Positions 1 to 9,227 of a stretch of 64,000 bases of DNA are shown piece after piece. The notes below the pieces were generated by a model, which made no database searches, was not told where the DNA came from, and was given only the letters and a program-made list of their open reading frames with translations. The position numbers were made by a program, and so were the translations under genes. Where the stretch lies: NCBI GenBank assembly GCA_966112615.1, contig CBHWDO010000010.1, forward strand, positions 1-64,000. Reading direction: 5' to 3'. Numbering within the stretch: position 1 is the first letter of the stretch; the number at the start of each line of letters is the position of its first letter. Origin of the DNA: Flavitalea sp966112615. Lineage in GTDB: Bacteria > Bacteroidota > Bacteroidia > Chitinophagales > Chitinophagaceae.

Positions 1-753
1 AACATAGATATCGGGCCAGCCATCATTGTTGATATCAGAAACATTGATGCCTAATCCGTATCCTAAAGGGTTTGAAATGATATTGGCTGAAGAGGTTACA
101 TCTTTAAATTTACCTGCATCATTCCTGTAGAGCCTGTCTCCTGCATCTTCATCGATCATACGCTTTACAAAAGCCGCATCAAAATTGCGAAGGTTCTTCA
201 CGTTGTGATTGAGTACAAAAAGATCGAGATCTCCGTCACGATCATAATCAAAGAAAGCAGCATGCGTAGTGTATCCTATATCTGCCACGCCGTATTCTTC
301 TGCGCGGTCAGTGAATGTCAAATTTCCATTGTTGATAAAGAGTTGATTTTTCCGATATTCTCTTTCAACATCTCCTGAGTAACAAACATAAATATCAATA
401 AACCCATCCCCATTCACATCAGCAACGGATACGCCGGTTTTCCAACCTTTTCGACCTTCAGTATTAGACGATTTGCAGATATCCTGGAATTGAAAGTTTC
501 CTTTATTCAGGTATAGTTTATTGGGTTGCTGATTGGAAGTAAAATAAATATCAATGAACCCATCATTGTTGAAGTCTGCCGTTGCTACTCCACCTCCGTT
601 GTAGAAATATTCATAGGTGATAATATTCTGCTCCTTTGTTTCAACAAGCAGGTTGTTAAAATGAATACCCGTAGCATCTCCGTTCAGCCTGGTAAAGAGA
701 GGCTGGGCGGGGGAAAGCAGGGGAAGGAGGAGTATGATTGTTAGGAGCTTCAA
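1..753 (-). CDS. FG-GAP/VCBS repeat surface protein, CRTAC1-like (3' end beyond window)
   Basis: The gene is incomplete; it stays open to the left edge, giving 251 codons. The translation carries at least four FG-GAP/VCBS blades with calcium-binding style loops: DFNNDGFIDIYF, DVNGDGFIDIYV, DYDRDGDLDLFV and DINNDGWPDIYV. Each is followed by a strand such as NKLYLNKG or NQLFINNG. These form beta-propellers in exported proteins of the CRTAC1/ASPIC-UnbV type. The likely start is TTG at 753, which begins a signal peptide (KLLTIILLLPLLSPAQ). No in-frame ATG precedes it, and the upstream bases are a GGGAGTT tandem repeat. It follows SusD by about 90 bases on the same strand, so it may belong to that uptake locus. 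Family call is firm; ligand and function are unknown. Confidence 0.8.
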   Translation of the reverse strand, partial: MKLLTIILLLPLLSPAQPLFTRLNGDATGIHFNNLLVETKEQNIITYEYFYNGGGVATADFNNDGFIDIYFTSNQQPNKLYLNKGNFQFQDICKSSNTEGRKGWKTGVSVADVNGDGFIDIYVCYSGDVEREYRKNQLFINNGNLTFTDRAEEYGVADIGYTTHAAFFDYDRDGDLDLFVLNHNVKNLRNFDAAFVKRMIDEDAGDRLYRNDAGKFKDVTSSANIISNPLGYGLGINVSDINNDGWPDIYV

Positions 754-785
754 ATTAGGAGTTGGGAGTTGGGAGTTGGGAGATA
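754..785. repeat. 7-bp tandem repeat (GGGAGTT)
   Basis: Three to four copies of a GGGAGTT unit lie between the SusD stop and the FG-GAP gene start. A related tract follows the amidase gene near 12891. The copies are near-perfect, so the tract is probably prone to slippage. Confidence 0.75.
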
Positions 786-845
786 GAAGGTCGGGCAACT
801 TTCGTTACCCGACCGCTTGTTATAAAAGTAACCCAACACAAACGC

Positions 846-2348
846 TTATTTATCCCACCATACTTTAGTGGTGAACGTATTTGCACCCTGGCGGCCAATG
901 GCTTCCTGTAAGTTTGCACCATTCAATCCAGATTCGCTGGATGGATACTGCATTCTTGTAGGAATTACTCCACCGGTATAGTTACCAGGGAAATTAACCG
1001 GTGTAAGATTAGGGAATCCTGTTCTTCTCCAGTTAGCAAATGTTTCATAACCATCCAGCAATGAAGCAACATAGTATTGTTCACTGATGGTTTGGATCTC
1101 AGATCCTGCAGGCAGTGTCAGCGCATTTACATAAGTATCAACTGCACCCTCATTGATCAAACCAGCAGTTGGATTGTAGAGATTCAGTTGCATGATAGCA
1201 GACTTAACACCCTGCCTGAAGTAATCCAGTGCAGTTCCTGTTGTGATATAACCACGCTGTCTTGCTTCTGCAAGCAATAACATGGTCTGTGCATGAGAGA
1301 TCAGAATGTTTGGATCATTTGCACTTACAAAATCAGAACGAAGCTGGGAGTAAGAAGCAATCGGATCAGGTACTGCATTCGGATCGGTTCCATTTGGAAG
1401 ACCTTTCTGAATGGCTGCGCTACCGTCTTCCACTCCATTGGTTCTTACAACAGATAAAATGCTGATACGTGGATCATTCTTTGCTTTCAGCCAGTCAATG
1501 AAAAGCTTTGAAAACTTGAAACTGTTATTTCCAAGTTCATTTCTTGCTCCATTATAATAACCCAGTACATGGCTGTTTGGATTATCATACTGACCTTCCA
1601 GGTGATTGATGCGGAAGGATTCAGTATAGCTGGTCAACACACCGCGCTGTGCAGCTTTTGCAGCCCATGCAGCAGCAGTAGTTCCATCAGCTTCTGTAAG
1701 GCGCATAGCCAAACGCAGCATTAGTGAATTGGCAGCCTTCTTCCAAAGTGTTACATCACCATTGTATGAAGTGATATCTCCTTTGAAAGGTTTGGTTGCA
1801 TCGAAAGCATCTCCTGCTTCCTCCAGTTCCTTCAGCATATCCATGTAGATATCCTGTTGTGCATCATATTTTGGTGCATAGATTTGTCCCAGGTATCCTT
1901 TACCAGCTTCGAAATATGGAATATCACCATACAGGTCTGTGAGGCGATGAAATGCATACACTTTTAAAATACGTGCTGCACTTCTGTAGTTCACATCATT
2001 TTCTTTGCCTTCTGTTTTTGAAACCAGGTTGGTCAGGTTCTTGATGGCACCACCGGCATAAGTATCCCATAATGAAGAAGAATATCCTTCATCGAAGAAA
2101 TATTTATCACCCTGTGGCCAGGCCACTGAAGCAAATTGCTGAGTGATCTGAGTTGTGTAGATAAAGTTTGTTCTCCATGCTTCATATTCCCCACCGGAAA
2201 CATCCAGCAATGTGCGGGTGAATAAAGCATCAGTTTGCAGATCCGTCAACGTAGTTGGATCAATATTGATCTGTTCGAAATCCTTGGTACAACCAGTGAT
2301 GCCGACCATACCTGCAAAAGCTATATAGATTATTTTCTTTTTTAGCAT
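846..2348 (-). CDS. SusD/RagB-family nutrient-binding outer membrane lipoprotein
   Basis: The 500-residue protein begins with a lipoprotein signal (MLKKKIIYIAFAGMVGITGC), cysteine 20 being the likely lipidated residue. It continues with the DFEQINIDPTT opening typical of SusD-like proteins of the SusD-like_2 group. The body has TPR-like helical stretches such as YRSAARILKVYAFHRLTDLYGDIPYFEA, shortened here in description to the LTDLYGDIPY signature near residues 135-145. SusD proteins cap the SusC channel on the cell surface and bind the incoming glycan or peptide. The gene starts 24 bases after the SusC stop, so the two are co-transcribed. The substrate cannot be read from the sequence, and no glycoside hydrolase is visible in the window. 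Confidence 0.93.
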   Translation of the reverse strand: MLKKKIIYIAFAGMVGITGCTKDFEQINIDPTTLTDLQTDALFTRTLLDVSGGEYEAWRTNFIYTTQITQQFASVAWPQGDKYFFDEGYSSSLWDTYAGGAIKNLTNLVSKTEGKENDVNYRSAARILKVYAFHRLTDLYGDIPYFEAGKGYLGQIYAPKYDAQQDIYMDMLKELEEAGDAFDATKPFKGDITSYNGDVTLWKKAANSLMLRLAMRLTEADGTTAAAWAAKAAQRGVLTSYTESFRINHLEGQYDNPNSHVLGYYNGARNELGNNSFKFSKLFIDWLKAKNDPRISILSVVRTNGVEDGSAAIQKGLPNGTDPNAVPDPIASYSQLRSDFVSANDPNILISHAQTMLLLAEARQRGYITTGTALDYFRQGVKSAIMQLNLYNPTAGLINEGAVDTYVNALTLPAGSEIQTISEQYYVASLLDGYETFANWRRTGFPNLTPVNFPGNYTGGVIPTRMQYPSSESGLNGANLQEAIGRQGANTFTTKVWWDK

Positions 2349-2372
2349 TGTAATAGTTTTTGTGGTGATCGA

Positions 2373-5300
2373 TTAGAATCTCAGGTTCAGGTTAACACCA
2401 AAAGAACGAATTGGCGGAACACCGTACCATTCCAATCCCTGTCCGTTTCCTGAGTTGTACATTGCTTCAGGATCCACGTTTGGAACCCACTTCTTGATGA
2501 TGGCCAGGTTACGACCAACAATTGAAATGGAAGCTCCTTTGAATGGAGTACGCTCGATCAGTTTTGAAGCGATGTTGTAAGAAAGCACCAGCTCTCTGAG
2601 TTTGATGAAATCAGATTTGTAAATGAATGGAGCACTGATATTCAAACCAACAGTCTGCCAGTAATCCTGTGAAGTGATGCTGGTTGTGTTTGGTGAACCA
2701 TCAGCATTCACGCCATCCACAATGATTCCACCTTCACGTCCTTCCAGTGTCTGTTGAGTAAGACCTCTGTAAGTAGCGAAGTCGTTGGTTCCTGAATACA
2801 TTACACCACCGAATTTTCCATCAACCAAAATGCTTGCAGAGAAATTTCTATAACGGAATGTATTGTTCAAACCAAGTGAATATGGAGCTGCACCTGAACC
2901 GAAGGAAACAAATTCACCACGTTGTGGACGACCATTATTCAACACCAGTTGACCTTTATCGTTACGCAGGAAATCATATCCCATTACCTGTCCATATTCC
3001 TTACCTGCGATGTGATCAACGAATGCAGTCAATGAACGTGCATTTGCAATCCTTGCAGTAGTGAGCTGATCGGAAATCTTAACTACGATACCTTTGTTGT
3101 ATCCCATGTTGAAAGATGCATCCCAGCTGAAGTTCTTTTGCTGAATCAATCCACCTGTAAGTAATAATTCAACCCCTTTGTTACTTACTTCACCAACGTT
3201 CAACAATACACTTCCAAAACCTGATGTTCCTGAGATCTGGCTGCCTACGATATCATCCTTGGTTTTTCTGTCATAATATGTGAAGTCGATACCAAACCTG
3301 TTATTGAACATCCTGGTTTCGAAACCAAATTCAAGAGTGGTTACTGTAAATGGTTTCAGCAATTTGTTTGGAATCTGGCCGCTAGAAATACTTCCAACCG
3401 GTAGACCATTGTAAGGATTTCCAAGTCCATATGTCAGCGACAGACCATATGGATCACGGTCACCACCTACACTTGCCCAACCAGTACGAAGCTTAGCAAA
3501 ATTCATGAAAGCCGGCATAGTGATAGCATCTGACAATACGAAACTTGCACCTACAGATGGATAGAAGATTGACCAGTTCTGTGGAGACAAAGAAGAGAAC
3601 CAGTCGTTCCTTCCGGTGAAAGTAACATATAGATACTTATTGTAAGAAAGCTCAGCAGATCCAAACAATGAATTGATTCTTCTTTCCCTGTAGTTATATG
3701 CCATATTCCTGTTCTGAAGATTTGAAATATGGTAGAAGTTAGGTGCAAAGAAGTTATCACCCCAGAAGCTCTGACCTTCGTCTTTGTTGATCATCATATT
3801 ACCGCCAACGAAGGCATCGAATCCGAATTTATTAAACTCATTCCTTGTTCCAACAAGCCATTCGCCGTTGAATTCGCGGAATTTATTAGTAGTCTGATCG
3901 TTGATCTGTCCACCTGGTGTGTATCTGGTTCCGGTCGGAGTATATTCGAAATTGCTTCTTGTATACTGATCTGTACTCAAACGACCACGAACATACAACC
4001 ACTTGAAGATATCATACTTTGCTTCGATCATACCAATGAAACGATCGCGGGAATCTGTCTGGCGGAATTTCTCAACAGCCCAATATGGATTTGTTACATA
4101 GTCGTTGCTATTGAATTTAGCTTCTCCTCCATTGGCATCCATCATGCTGGTCTTGAAGGTTTCAACATCCCATGATGTTGGCATCAGACCTACCGTGAAG
4201 TTTGCGTTTCCTGGAGAATCTGACAGGCGTGGCCTGTTGGTGGATCTCTCGCGGATATAACGAACATTCACATTTACAGTCAGGTTATCCATCGGAGTCA
4301 ACACTGTATTCAACAGGAAGTTATTCCTGTGTAAAGATGAATTTGGAACGATAGAATTGTTGGAAAGATCTGACATAGAAAAATTATAAGTCATCTTATC
4401 AGATCCACCATAGATCTTAACCGTATTGGTAAGGTTAGTACCTGTTTCATAGAACTTCTTGAAATTATCTTTGTGCGCAACATAAGGACGCTCAACGCCA
4501 TCCCACTGCATTACACTCTGACCATTCATTTTAGCACCCCAGCTGTTCAAAGAAATTCCATTGGCACCATCCTGTGTAGTTGGAGCAACACCGTTGTTAC
4601 CATGACCGTACACATACTGCCAGTCAGTAACATTATTGATCTTTTCTACTACCAGGTTACTGTTCACTTCGATACCAACTCCTTTACGCTTTGAACCTTT
4701 CTTGGTAGTGATCAGGATCACACCACTTGCAGAACGGGAACCGTACAATGCAGCAGCTGCACCACCTTTCAATACAGAGATAGTTTCAATTTCATCCGGG
4801 TTGATCATTTGAACACCATCACCGGCATCACGACCACCCCACTCACCTGCAGAACCACGGTTTGAGTTGTCGATAGGAATACCATCTACCACATATAATG
4901 GCTGGTTATTACCGAAGATGGATACGTTACCACGGATCACCACACGTGAAGATCCACCGGCACCAGTTGCAGTTGATGTAACGTTCATACCTGGTACACG
5001 ACCCTGGAGGGCATTCACCATATTGTTGGAACGTGCTTTGGTGAGGTCTTCACCTTTTACTTCGGATACGGCATATCCTAGCGCTTTTCTTTCCTTACGG
5101 ATACCCAGAGCTGTAACCACTACTGCATCCAGGTCCTGGCCCTGTCCTTCAGTTAGTGAAACGGTAACGTCATTGTCATTTGCAGTGAGGCTTATTGCCC
5201 TTGAACCATAACCTACAGAAGAAACTTCCAGTACGAAGTCACCTGCAGGTACATTGATTGAAAACTTTCCTTCCGCATTGGAAGTAGTTGATGCGTTGGA

Positions 5301-5441
5301 ACCACGCACTTTGATAGTTGCCGATATGACCGGCTCATTTGATTTATCGTCCAGGATCACACCCGTAAGCTGCCGGGTCTGGGCGAAACTCACCATACCA
5401 AAAAGCAATAGGCATAGTGAGATGCATATAAATTTCTTCAT
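2373..5441 (-). CDS. SusC/RagA-family TonB-linked outer membrane transporter
   Basis: The 1022-residue protein has a signal peptide ending near AQTRQ. A CarboxypepD_reg-like domain follows at about residues 25-105 (LTGVILDDKSNEPVISATIKV). The TonB box/plug region comes next, with the SusC signature NMVNALQGRVPGMNV and the LYVVDGIPIDN and VLKGGAAAALYGSRSASGV motifs near residues 140-235. The rest is a 22-strand type beta-barrel ending in the outer-membrane signature NLNLRF with a terminal phenylalanine. SusC imports oligomers across the outer membrane using TonB energy. It pairs with the SusD gene downstream. A ROK-family regulator lies directly upstream on the same strand and is a plausible controller. 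There is no FecR/sigma pair or SusR-type regulator in view. Confidence 0.95.
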   Translation of the reverse strand: MKKFICISLCLLLFGMVSFAQTRQLTGVILDDKSNEPVISATIKVRGSNASTTSNAEGKFSINVPAGDFVLEVSSVGYGSRAISLTANDNDVTVSLTEGQGQDLDAVVVTALGIRKERKALGYAVSEVKGEDLTKARSNNMVNALQGRVPGMNVTSTATGAGGSSRVVIRGNVSIFGNNQPLYVVDGIPIDNSNRGSAGEWGGRDAGDGVQMINPDEIETISVLKGGAAAALYGSRSASGVILITTKKGSKRKGVGIEVNSNLVVEKINNVTDWQYVYGHGNNGVAPTTQDGANGISLNSWGAKMNGQSVMQWDGVERPYVAHKDNFKKFYETGTNLTNTVKIYGGSDKMTYNFSMSDLSNNSIVPNSSLHRNNFLLNTVLTPMDNLTVNVNVRYIRERSTNRPRLSDSPGNANFTVGLMPTSWDVETFKTSMMDANGGEAKFNSNDYVTNPYWAVEKFRQTDSRDRFIGMIEAKYDIFKWLYVRGRLSTDQYTRSNFEYTPTGTRYTPGGQINDQTTNKFREFNGEWLVGTRNEFNKFGFDAFVGGNMMINKDEGQSFWGDNFFAPNFYHISNLQNRNMAYNYRERRINSLFGSAELSYNKYLYVTFTGRNDWFSSLSPQNWSIFYPSVGASFVLSDAITMPAFMNFAKLRTGWASVGGDRDPYGLSLTYGLGNPYNGLPVGSISSGQIPNKLLKPFTVTTLEFGFETRMFNNRFGIDFTYYDRKTKDDIVGSQISGTSGFGSVLLNVGEVSNKGVELLLTGGLIQQKNFSWDASFNMGYNKGIVVKISDQLTTARIANARSLTAFVDHIAGKEYGQVMGYDFLRNDKGQLVLNNGRPQRGEFVSFGSGAAPYSLGLNNTFRYRNFSASILVDGKFGGVMYSGTNDFATYRGLTQQTLEGREGGIIVDGVNADGSPNTTSITSQDYWQTVGLNISAPFIYKSDFIKLRELVLSYNIASKLIERTPFKGASISIVGRNLAIIKKWVPNVDPEAMYNSGNGQGLEWYGVPPIRSFGVNLNLRF

Positions 5442-5547
5442 AAGCAGAAACGATTAAAATAATGATGAATAAAAGGTTTTGTACAAAGGTTTCGTGTTGC
5501 GTGTCAGGTCATACGTGTTAATAGATAGTTTTTGGGTGAATAAATAG

Positions 5548-6759
5548 TTATGATGAAATCGGTAATCTGTAATCAGTAATCGGGATACGGGGCATTTCAA
5601 AATTTTCCATCACCAGGACGGCGCTTCCAAGGAGTTCGGCATGATGTCCTAATTCTGACAATTCAACTACGGTATTAGCTGCAATTCTCGGGATACAGTG
5701 TTTGTTGATGGCCTGCTGAATCGGTGCCAGCCAAACCTTACCTGCAGCAGAGCCTCTTCCACTCAGCACAATTACTTCCGGGTTCAGAATATGTATGAGG
5801 ATTGCAATACCTCTTCCAATATTATATCCATCTTCACTGAATAACTCTACCGCAAACTGATCACCGGCAATGGCAGCACTGATCAGGGCTTCACTGGCTT
5901 GCTCATAAGTTTCAAGTGACGACAATTTCATTTTGGAAACTCTTCCTTCTTTCAAACCTCTGCGTGCTTTTTCAATCATCACCAGCATGGATGTCTCGGT
6001 TTCAAGACATCCTGTTTTACCACAGCTGCAAAGAATTGTATTATTGAATAGAGGGATATGACTGAACTCACCGGCAAAACCACTTTGCCCACGAAATAAA
6101 TTTCCATTTACGATCATCCCCAGTCCAATACCCCAACCAATATTGATCACCATGGCATGCTGGATATTGCGGGCCGCACCAAATCTTAATTCTGCAAGTG
6201 CGATCACGGAAGAATCGTTGTCAATGAATACCGGCAACGACATTTTCTTCTCCAGGTATTCCCTCAGGGACCCGGATATGTTTTTGAAGTAACTGTGATT
6301 GATTCCCTTCCTGGTATCAACAAACCCTGGCATGCCAATACCAACGCCTATAATTTTTTTATAGGGAATTCCGGAATTTTCTATGACCTGTTGAATGTTA
6401 TCAATTAATATATCAAGGGCTTTCGGATTATCTGTCAATGGAAGCTCTACCCTGCTGATCTCCCCCACATGGTTATTTTGAAGATCCATGATCACGATCC
6501 TGGTCACGAATTGATCCATGGCCACCGAAACAACAAACATGGTATCATTAACGAGGGAATAGGTTTGAGGACGGCGTCCCCCCGTAGATGGCGCAAAACC
6601 CGTTTCTGCCACCAGACCTTCTTCAACCAGGTCTAATAACAACCTGGTAGTTACCGGCAGGCTTTTACCAATTTTCTCCGATAAATCAGTACAGGAAAGA
6701 TTTGGGGCGAAATATAATTGCCTGATAATCTTCTTCCTGAATAAGGTTTTCTTATCCAT
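5548..6759 (-). CDS. ROK-family transcriptional regulator or sugar kinase (NagC/XylR type)
   Basis: About 403 residues. The N-terminal 70 residues form a winged-helix module (LSCTDLSEKIGKSLPVTTRLLLDLVEEGLV, in short a LSEKIGKS..TRLL helix pair). The ROK ATPase fold follows, with a DNDSSVIALAE motif, GWGIGLGMIVNG, and the zinc cluster CSCGKTGCLE near residue 245. This layout fits a sugar-responsive repressor more than a simple glucokinase. The ATG at 6759 is preferred to a TTG one codon upstream. The gene lies 106 bases upstream of susC on the same strand, so SusCD is its likely target. Oddly, the last residues (ITDYRLPISS) are encoded by a GATTAC-type tandem repeat, so the C-terminus appears extended by invading repeat sequence. 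Confidence 0.88.
   Translation of the reverse strand: MDKKTLFRKKIIRQLYFAPNLSCTDLSEKIGKSLPVTTRLLLDLVEEGLVAETGFAPSTGGRRPQTYSLVNDTMFVVSVAMDQFVTRIVIMDLQNNHVGEISRVELPLTDNPKALDILIDNIQQVIENSGIPYKKIIGVGIGMPGFVDTRKGINHSYFKNISGSLREYLEKKMSLPVFIDNDSSVIALAELRFGAARNIQHAMVINIGWGIGLGMIVNGNLFRGQSGFAGEFSHIPLFNNTILCSCGKTGCLETETSMLVMIEKARRGLKEGRVSKMKLSSLETYEQASEALISAAIAGDQFAVELFSEDGYNIGRGIAILIHILNPEVIVLSGRGSAAGKVWLAPIQQAINKHCIPRIAANTVVELSELGHHAELLGSAVLVMENFEMPRIPITDYRLPISS
5556..5590. repeat. 7-bp tandem repeat (GGTAATC family) inside the ROK 3' end
   Basis: Four to five degenerate units of the type GGTAATC/AGTAATC. The same unit recurs near 21630, 44990, 59020 and 63610. This copy is translated as the C-terminus of the ROK protein. 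Confidence 0.7.
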
Positions 6760-6908
6760 CAAATTGGGGCTTCGTTAGTTTTGTTAATGTTAAGGTAGAA
6801 AACTTTCATTAAAAATTTTAAAAGTTTTTTAATAATGTGGAAAAGTGTGGGTAACATGAAAATTTTTCCCCTGTGCTTAATATCACCGAAGTGTTGATAA
6901 CAACTGTT

Positions 6909-6916
6909 TAACTTTG
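6909..6916 (+). promoter_or_regulatory. Bacteroidota -7 box (TAACTTTG) of pcm
   Basis: An exact TAnnTTTG match ends 8 bases before the pcm ATG. Transcription would start almost at the start codon. No clear -33 TTG at the usual spacing was seen. Confidence 0.5.
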
Positions 6917-6924
6917 CATGGACT

Positions 6925-7581
6925 ATGAGGAACTTTGAAGATACATATCGGCATAAGGGCATGCGCAGACAGCTCATGGAGCTTTTGAAACAGAAAGGGA
7001 TAACTGATGAAAGGGTGCTGGAAGCCATGAATAATATTCCAAGACATTATTTTTTGGATTCTGCCTTTGACCAGGTCGCATACGAAGACAAAGCTTTTCC
7101 AATAGCACAGAATCAAACTATCTCACAACCATACACTGTTGCCTATCAAACCCAGCTTCTTGAAGTAAAACCTTTTGAAAAAGTGCTGGAAATTGGCACC
7201 GGGAGCGGATACCAGGCAACAGTCCTTGGTGAAATGCAGGCAATGGTGTATACCATCGAGCGACAAAAGAAGCTCTTTGATGCCCACAAGCAATTCATCC
7301 TTCGAAATAAATACAGTAATATAAAATACTTCTACGGAGATGGATTTGAAGGTTTACCCACATATGCACCCTTTGATAAGATCCTTGTGACAGCGGCTGC
7401 ACCTTTTATTCCTCCCAAACTAATTGAACAACTCAAGACTGGTGGGAAAATGGTTATTCCTTTGGGAGAAGGAAAGATTCAGCGGATGCTTCGACTAACA
7501 AAAAAAGCAGATGGATCCTATTCTGAAGAAGTTTTCGAAAATTTCTCTTTCGTTCCCATGCTGGAAGGAAAGAATTCCTAA
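6925..7581 (+). CDS. pcm: Protein-L-isoaspartate O-methyltransferase
   Basis: At 218 residues it matches the usual size of the family. It carries the family motif QNQTISQPYTVA near residue 67, the SAM-binding motif I VLEIGTGSGYQATVLG near residue 90, and the post-I region VYTIERQKKL. The C-terminal GGKMVIPLGEG segment is typical as well. The enzyme methylates L-isoaspartyl residues in damaged proteins so that they can revert to aspartate, using S-adenosylmethionine in the cytoplasm. It is transcribed divergently from the ROK gene and alone, with its own -7 box just upstream and a hairpin just downstream. Confidence 0.95.
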   Translation: MRNFEDTYRHKGMRRQLMELLKQKGITDERVLEAMNNIPRHYFLDSAFDQVAYEDKAFPIAQNQTISQPYTVAYQTQLLEVKPFEKVLEIGTGSGYQATVLGEMQAMVYTIERQKKLFDAHKQFILRNKYSNIKYFYGDGFEGLPTYAPFDKILVTAAAPFIPPKLIEQLKTGGKMVIPLGEGKIQRMLRLTKKADGSYSEEVFENFSFVPMLEGKNS

Positions 7582-7585
7582 TAAT

Positions 7586-7607
7586 TAAGGCCTCCGAAGA
7601 GGCCTTA
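7586..7607 (+). terminator. Hairpin after pcm
   Basis: A perfect 9-bp stem TAAGGCCTC/GAGGCCTTA closes a CGAA tetraloop five bases after the pcm stop. The following bases (GTTGGGGT) are not a strong U-tract, so termination efficiency is uncertain. Confidence 0.65.
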
Positions 7608-7802
7608 GTTGGGGTATCCTTAAAGGGTTTAGAAGTTAACCACATATAGGGTGTAGCGATTAACCAGTGTAAAAATGCAATTACCTTTTCAAACTGAATT
7701 GTTGTATTACAACGGTTTATAATAATTTAGTCCCTTTACTATAATTTCCTTAAGGGTATACTCCTAATCATTATTCATATTTTAGCGAAAACGGCAAACA
7801 GG

Positions 7803-8474
7803 ATGGATGTAAAGATCGAAGAATCATGGAAACAGGTACTGAAACAGGAATTCACCAAACCTTATTTCCTTGAAATAGTCACCCGGCTAAGAATGGAAAG
7901 AGCCGCACAAACCATCATTTATCCCCCCGGGCAATTGATCTTCAATGCTTTCAACACTACCCCATTTGACCAGGTAAAAGTTGTACTGATCGGACAGGAT
8001 CCTTACCATGGAGATGGACAGGCTCATGGGTTATCTTTTTCAGTTCAGGATGGAATCAATCCGCCTCCATCACTGGTTAATATTTTTAAAGAATTGCATG
8101 CAGACATAGGAATTCCCATTCCACGCACGGGGAATTTGACCAAATGGGCAGAACAGGGTGTTTTGTTATTGAATGCATCACTTACCGTGAAAAGAAATGA
8201 GCCTAACAGTCATTCAAAGATCGGATGGATGAATTTCACCGATTCAGTGATTGAAAAACTTTCAGCCGAAAAACAGCACCTCGTTTTTCTATTGTGGGGA
8301 AAGTTTGCGCAGGAAAAACAGGCATTGATCGATGAAACAAAACATTTGGTATTGAAAGCAGCACATCCATCTCCGTATTCAGCCAATGCTGGATTTTTTG
8401 GATGCAGACATTTTTCAAAGACCAATGAATACCTTGTTGCAAATGGCATTGACCCTATTGACTGGTCATTATAA
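7803..8474 (+). CDS. ung: Uracil-DNA glycosylase, family 1
   Basis: The 223-residue protein has the catalytic water-activating motif GQDPYHGDGQAHGLSFSV near residue 63. The uracil-pocket motif VLLLNASLTV follows near residue 120, and the minor-groove loop HPSPYSA near residue 182. These are the diagnostic blocks of family 1 UDG. It removes uracil from DNA to start base excision repair. The acyltransferase gene begins 9 bases downstream, so the two are probably co-transcribed, although their functions are unrelated. The 221-base space before the gene holds the pcm hairpin and AT-rich sequence without an exact -7 box. Confidence 0.97.
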   Translation: MDVKIEESWKQVLKQEFTKPYFLEIVTRLRMERAAQTIIYPPGQLIFNAFNTTPFDQVKVVLIGQDPYHGDGQAHGLSFSVQDGINPPPSLVNIFKELHADIGIPIPRTGNLTKWAEQGVLLLNASLTVKRNEPNSHSKIGWMNFTDSVIEKLSAEKQHLVFLLWGKFAQEKQALIDETKHLVLKAAHPSPYSANAGFFGCRHFSKTNEYLVANGIDPIDWSL

Positions 8475-8483
8475 TTTTACAGT

Positions 8484-9224
8484 ATGAAAATCTTGAAAGA
8501 AATCTTTGGAAGGATCTGGGCACTGTGGGCAATTATTGTTTTCGTATTGACCATGCTTCTATTTTATATACCGTTTTTATTGTTCGTGTATTCACAGAAA
8601 GAACCATTAAGGACACACCGTTTTATATTGTATAGTCGCACATGGATGTCCGTATTTCTTAATCTCATCGGATGTCCTTTGAAAAAAAACGGGCTTGACA
8701 ATTTTCAAAAAGGACAGTCATACATTGTTTTGTGCAATCACAATTCTTTCATGGATGTGCCGGTTTCCTCTCCAGCCATTCCCGGAGGAAACAAAACAAT
8801 TGCAAAGATCGAGATGGCAAAAATTCCAGTATTCAATTTGATTTATAGATCAGGAAGTGTACTGGTTGACAGGAAAAGTGAGCAGAGCCGCAAGGAAAGT
8901 TATAATAAGATGAAGCGTGTGCTCGAAATGGGATTGCATATGTGCATCTATCCTGAAGGAACAAGAAACAAGTCGAATGAACCTCTGAAAGCCTTTCACA
9001 GCGGTGCTTTCAAGCTATGTATAGAAACCGGAAAACCAATCATTCCTTCACTGATATTCAATACCAGGAAAGTATTACCGGCAACAAAAGCTTTTTACTG
9101 CATGCCACATGCATTAAGAATGGATTTCCTTCCACCTGTATCTTCCCTTCCAAATGAAACTGTAGAAGAATTAAAGAACAGGGTGTTTGGCATCATGAAA
9201 GATTACTATGTTCAGCATGCATAA
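8484..9224 (+). CDS. 1-acyl-sn-glycerol-3-phosphate acyltransferase (PlsC family)
   Basis: The 246-residue protein starts with a hydrophobic segment (residues 10-35) that anchors it to the inner membrane. The acyltransferase motif I is NHNSFMD (H-x4-D) near residue 85, and motif III is YPEGTRNKS near residue 155. PIIPSL near residue 180 corresponds to motif IV. PlsC enzymes add the second fatty acid to lysophosphatidic acid during phospholipid synthesis. Related Bacteroidota enzymes may act on other lipids, so the exact acceptor is inferred. Its stop lies 3 bases from the convergent LptD-like gene stop. Confidence 0.88.
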   Translation: MKILKEIFGRIWALWAIIVFVLTMLLFYIPFLLFVYSQKEPLRTHRFILYSRTWMSVFLNLIGCPLKKNGLDNFQKGQSYIVLCNHNSFMDVPVSSPAIPGGNKTIAKIEMAKIPVFNLIYRSGSVLVDRKSEQSRKESYNKMKRVLEMGLHMCIYPEGTRNKSNEPLKAFHSGAFKLCIETGKPIIPSLIFNTRKVLPATKAFYCMPHALRMDFLPPVSSLPNETVEELKNRVFGIMKDYYVQHA

Positions 9225-9227
9225 TGC

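Noticed and set aside
526..744. 72-residue plus-strand frame at the left end
   Set aside because: It is opposite the FG-GAP coding region, whose repeats are clear on the minus strand.
3729..4175. 148-residue plus-strand frame opposite susC
   Set aside because: It lies antisense to a well-conserved SusC coding region and its translation has no recognisable domain, signal peptide or promoter.
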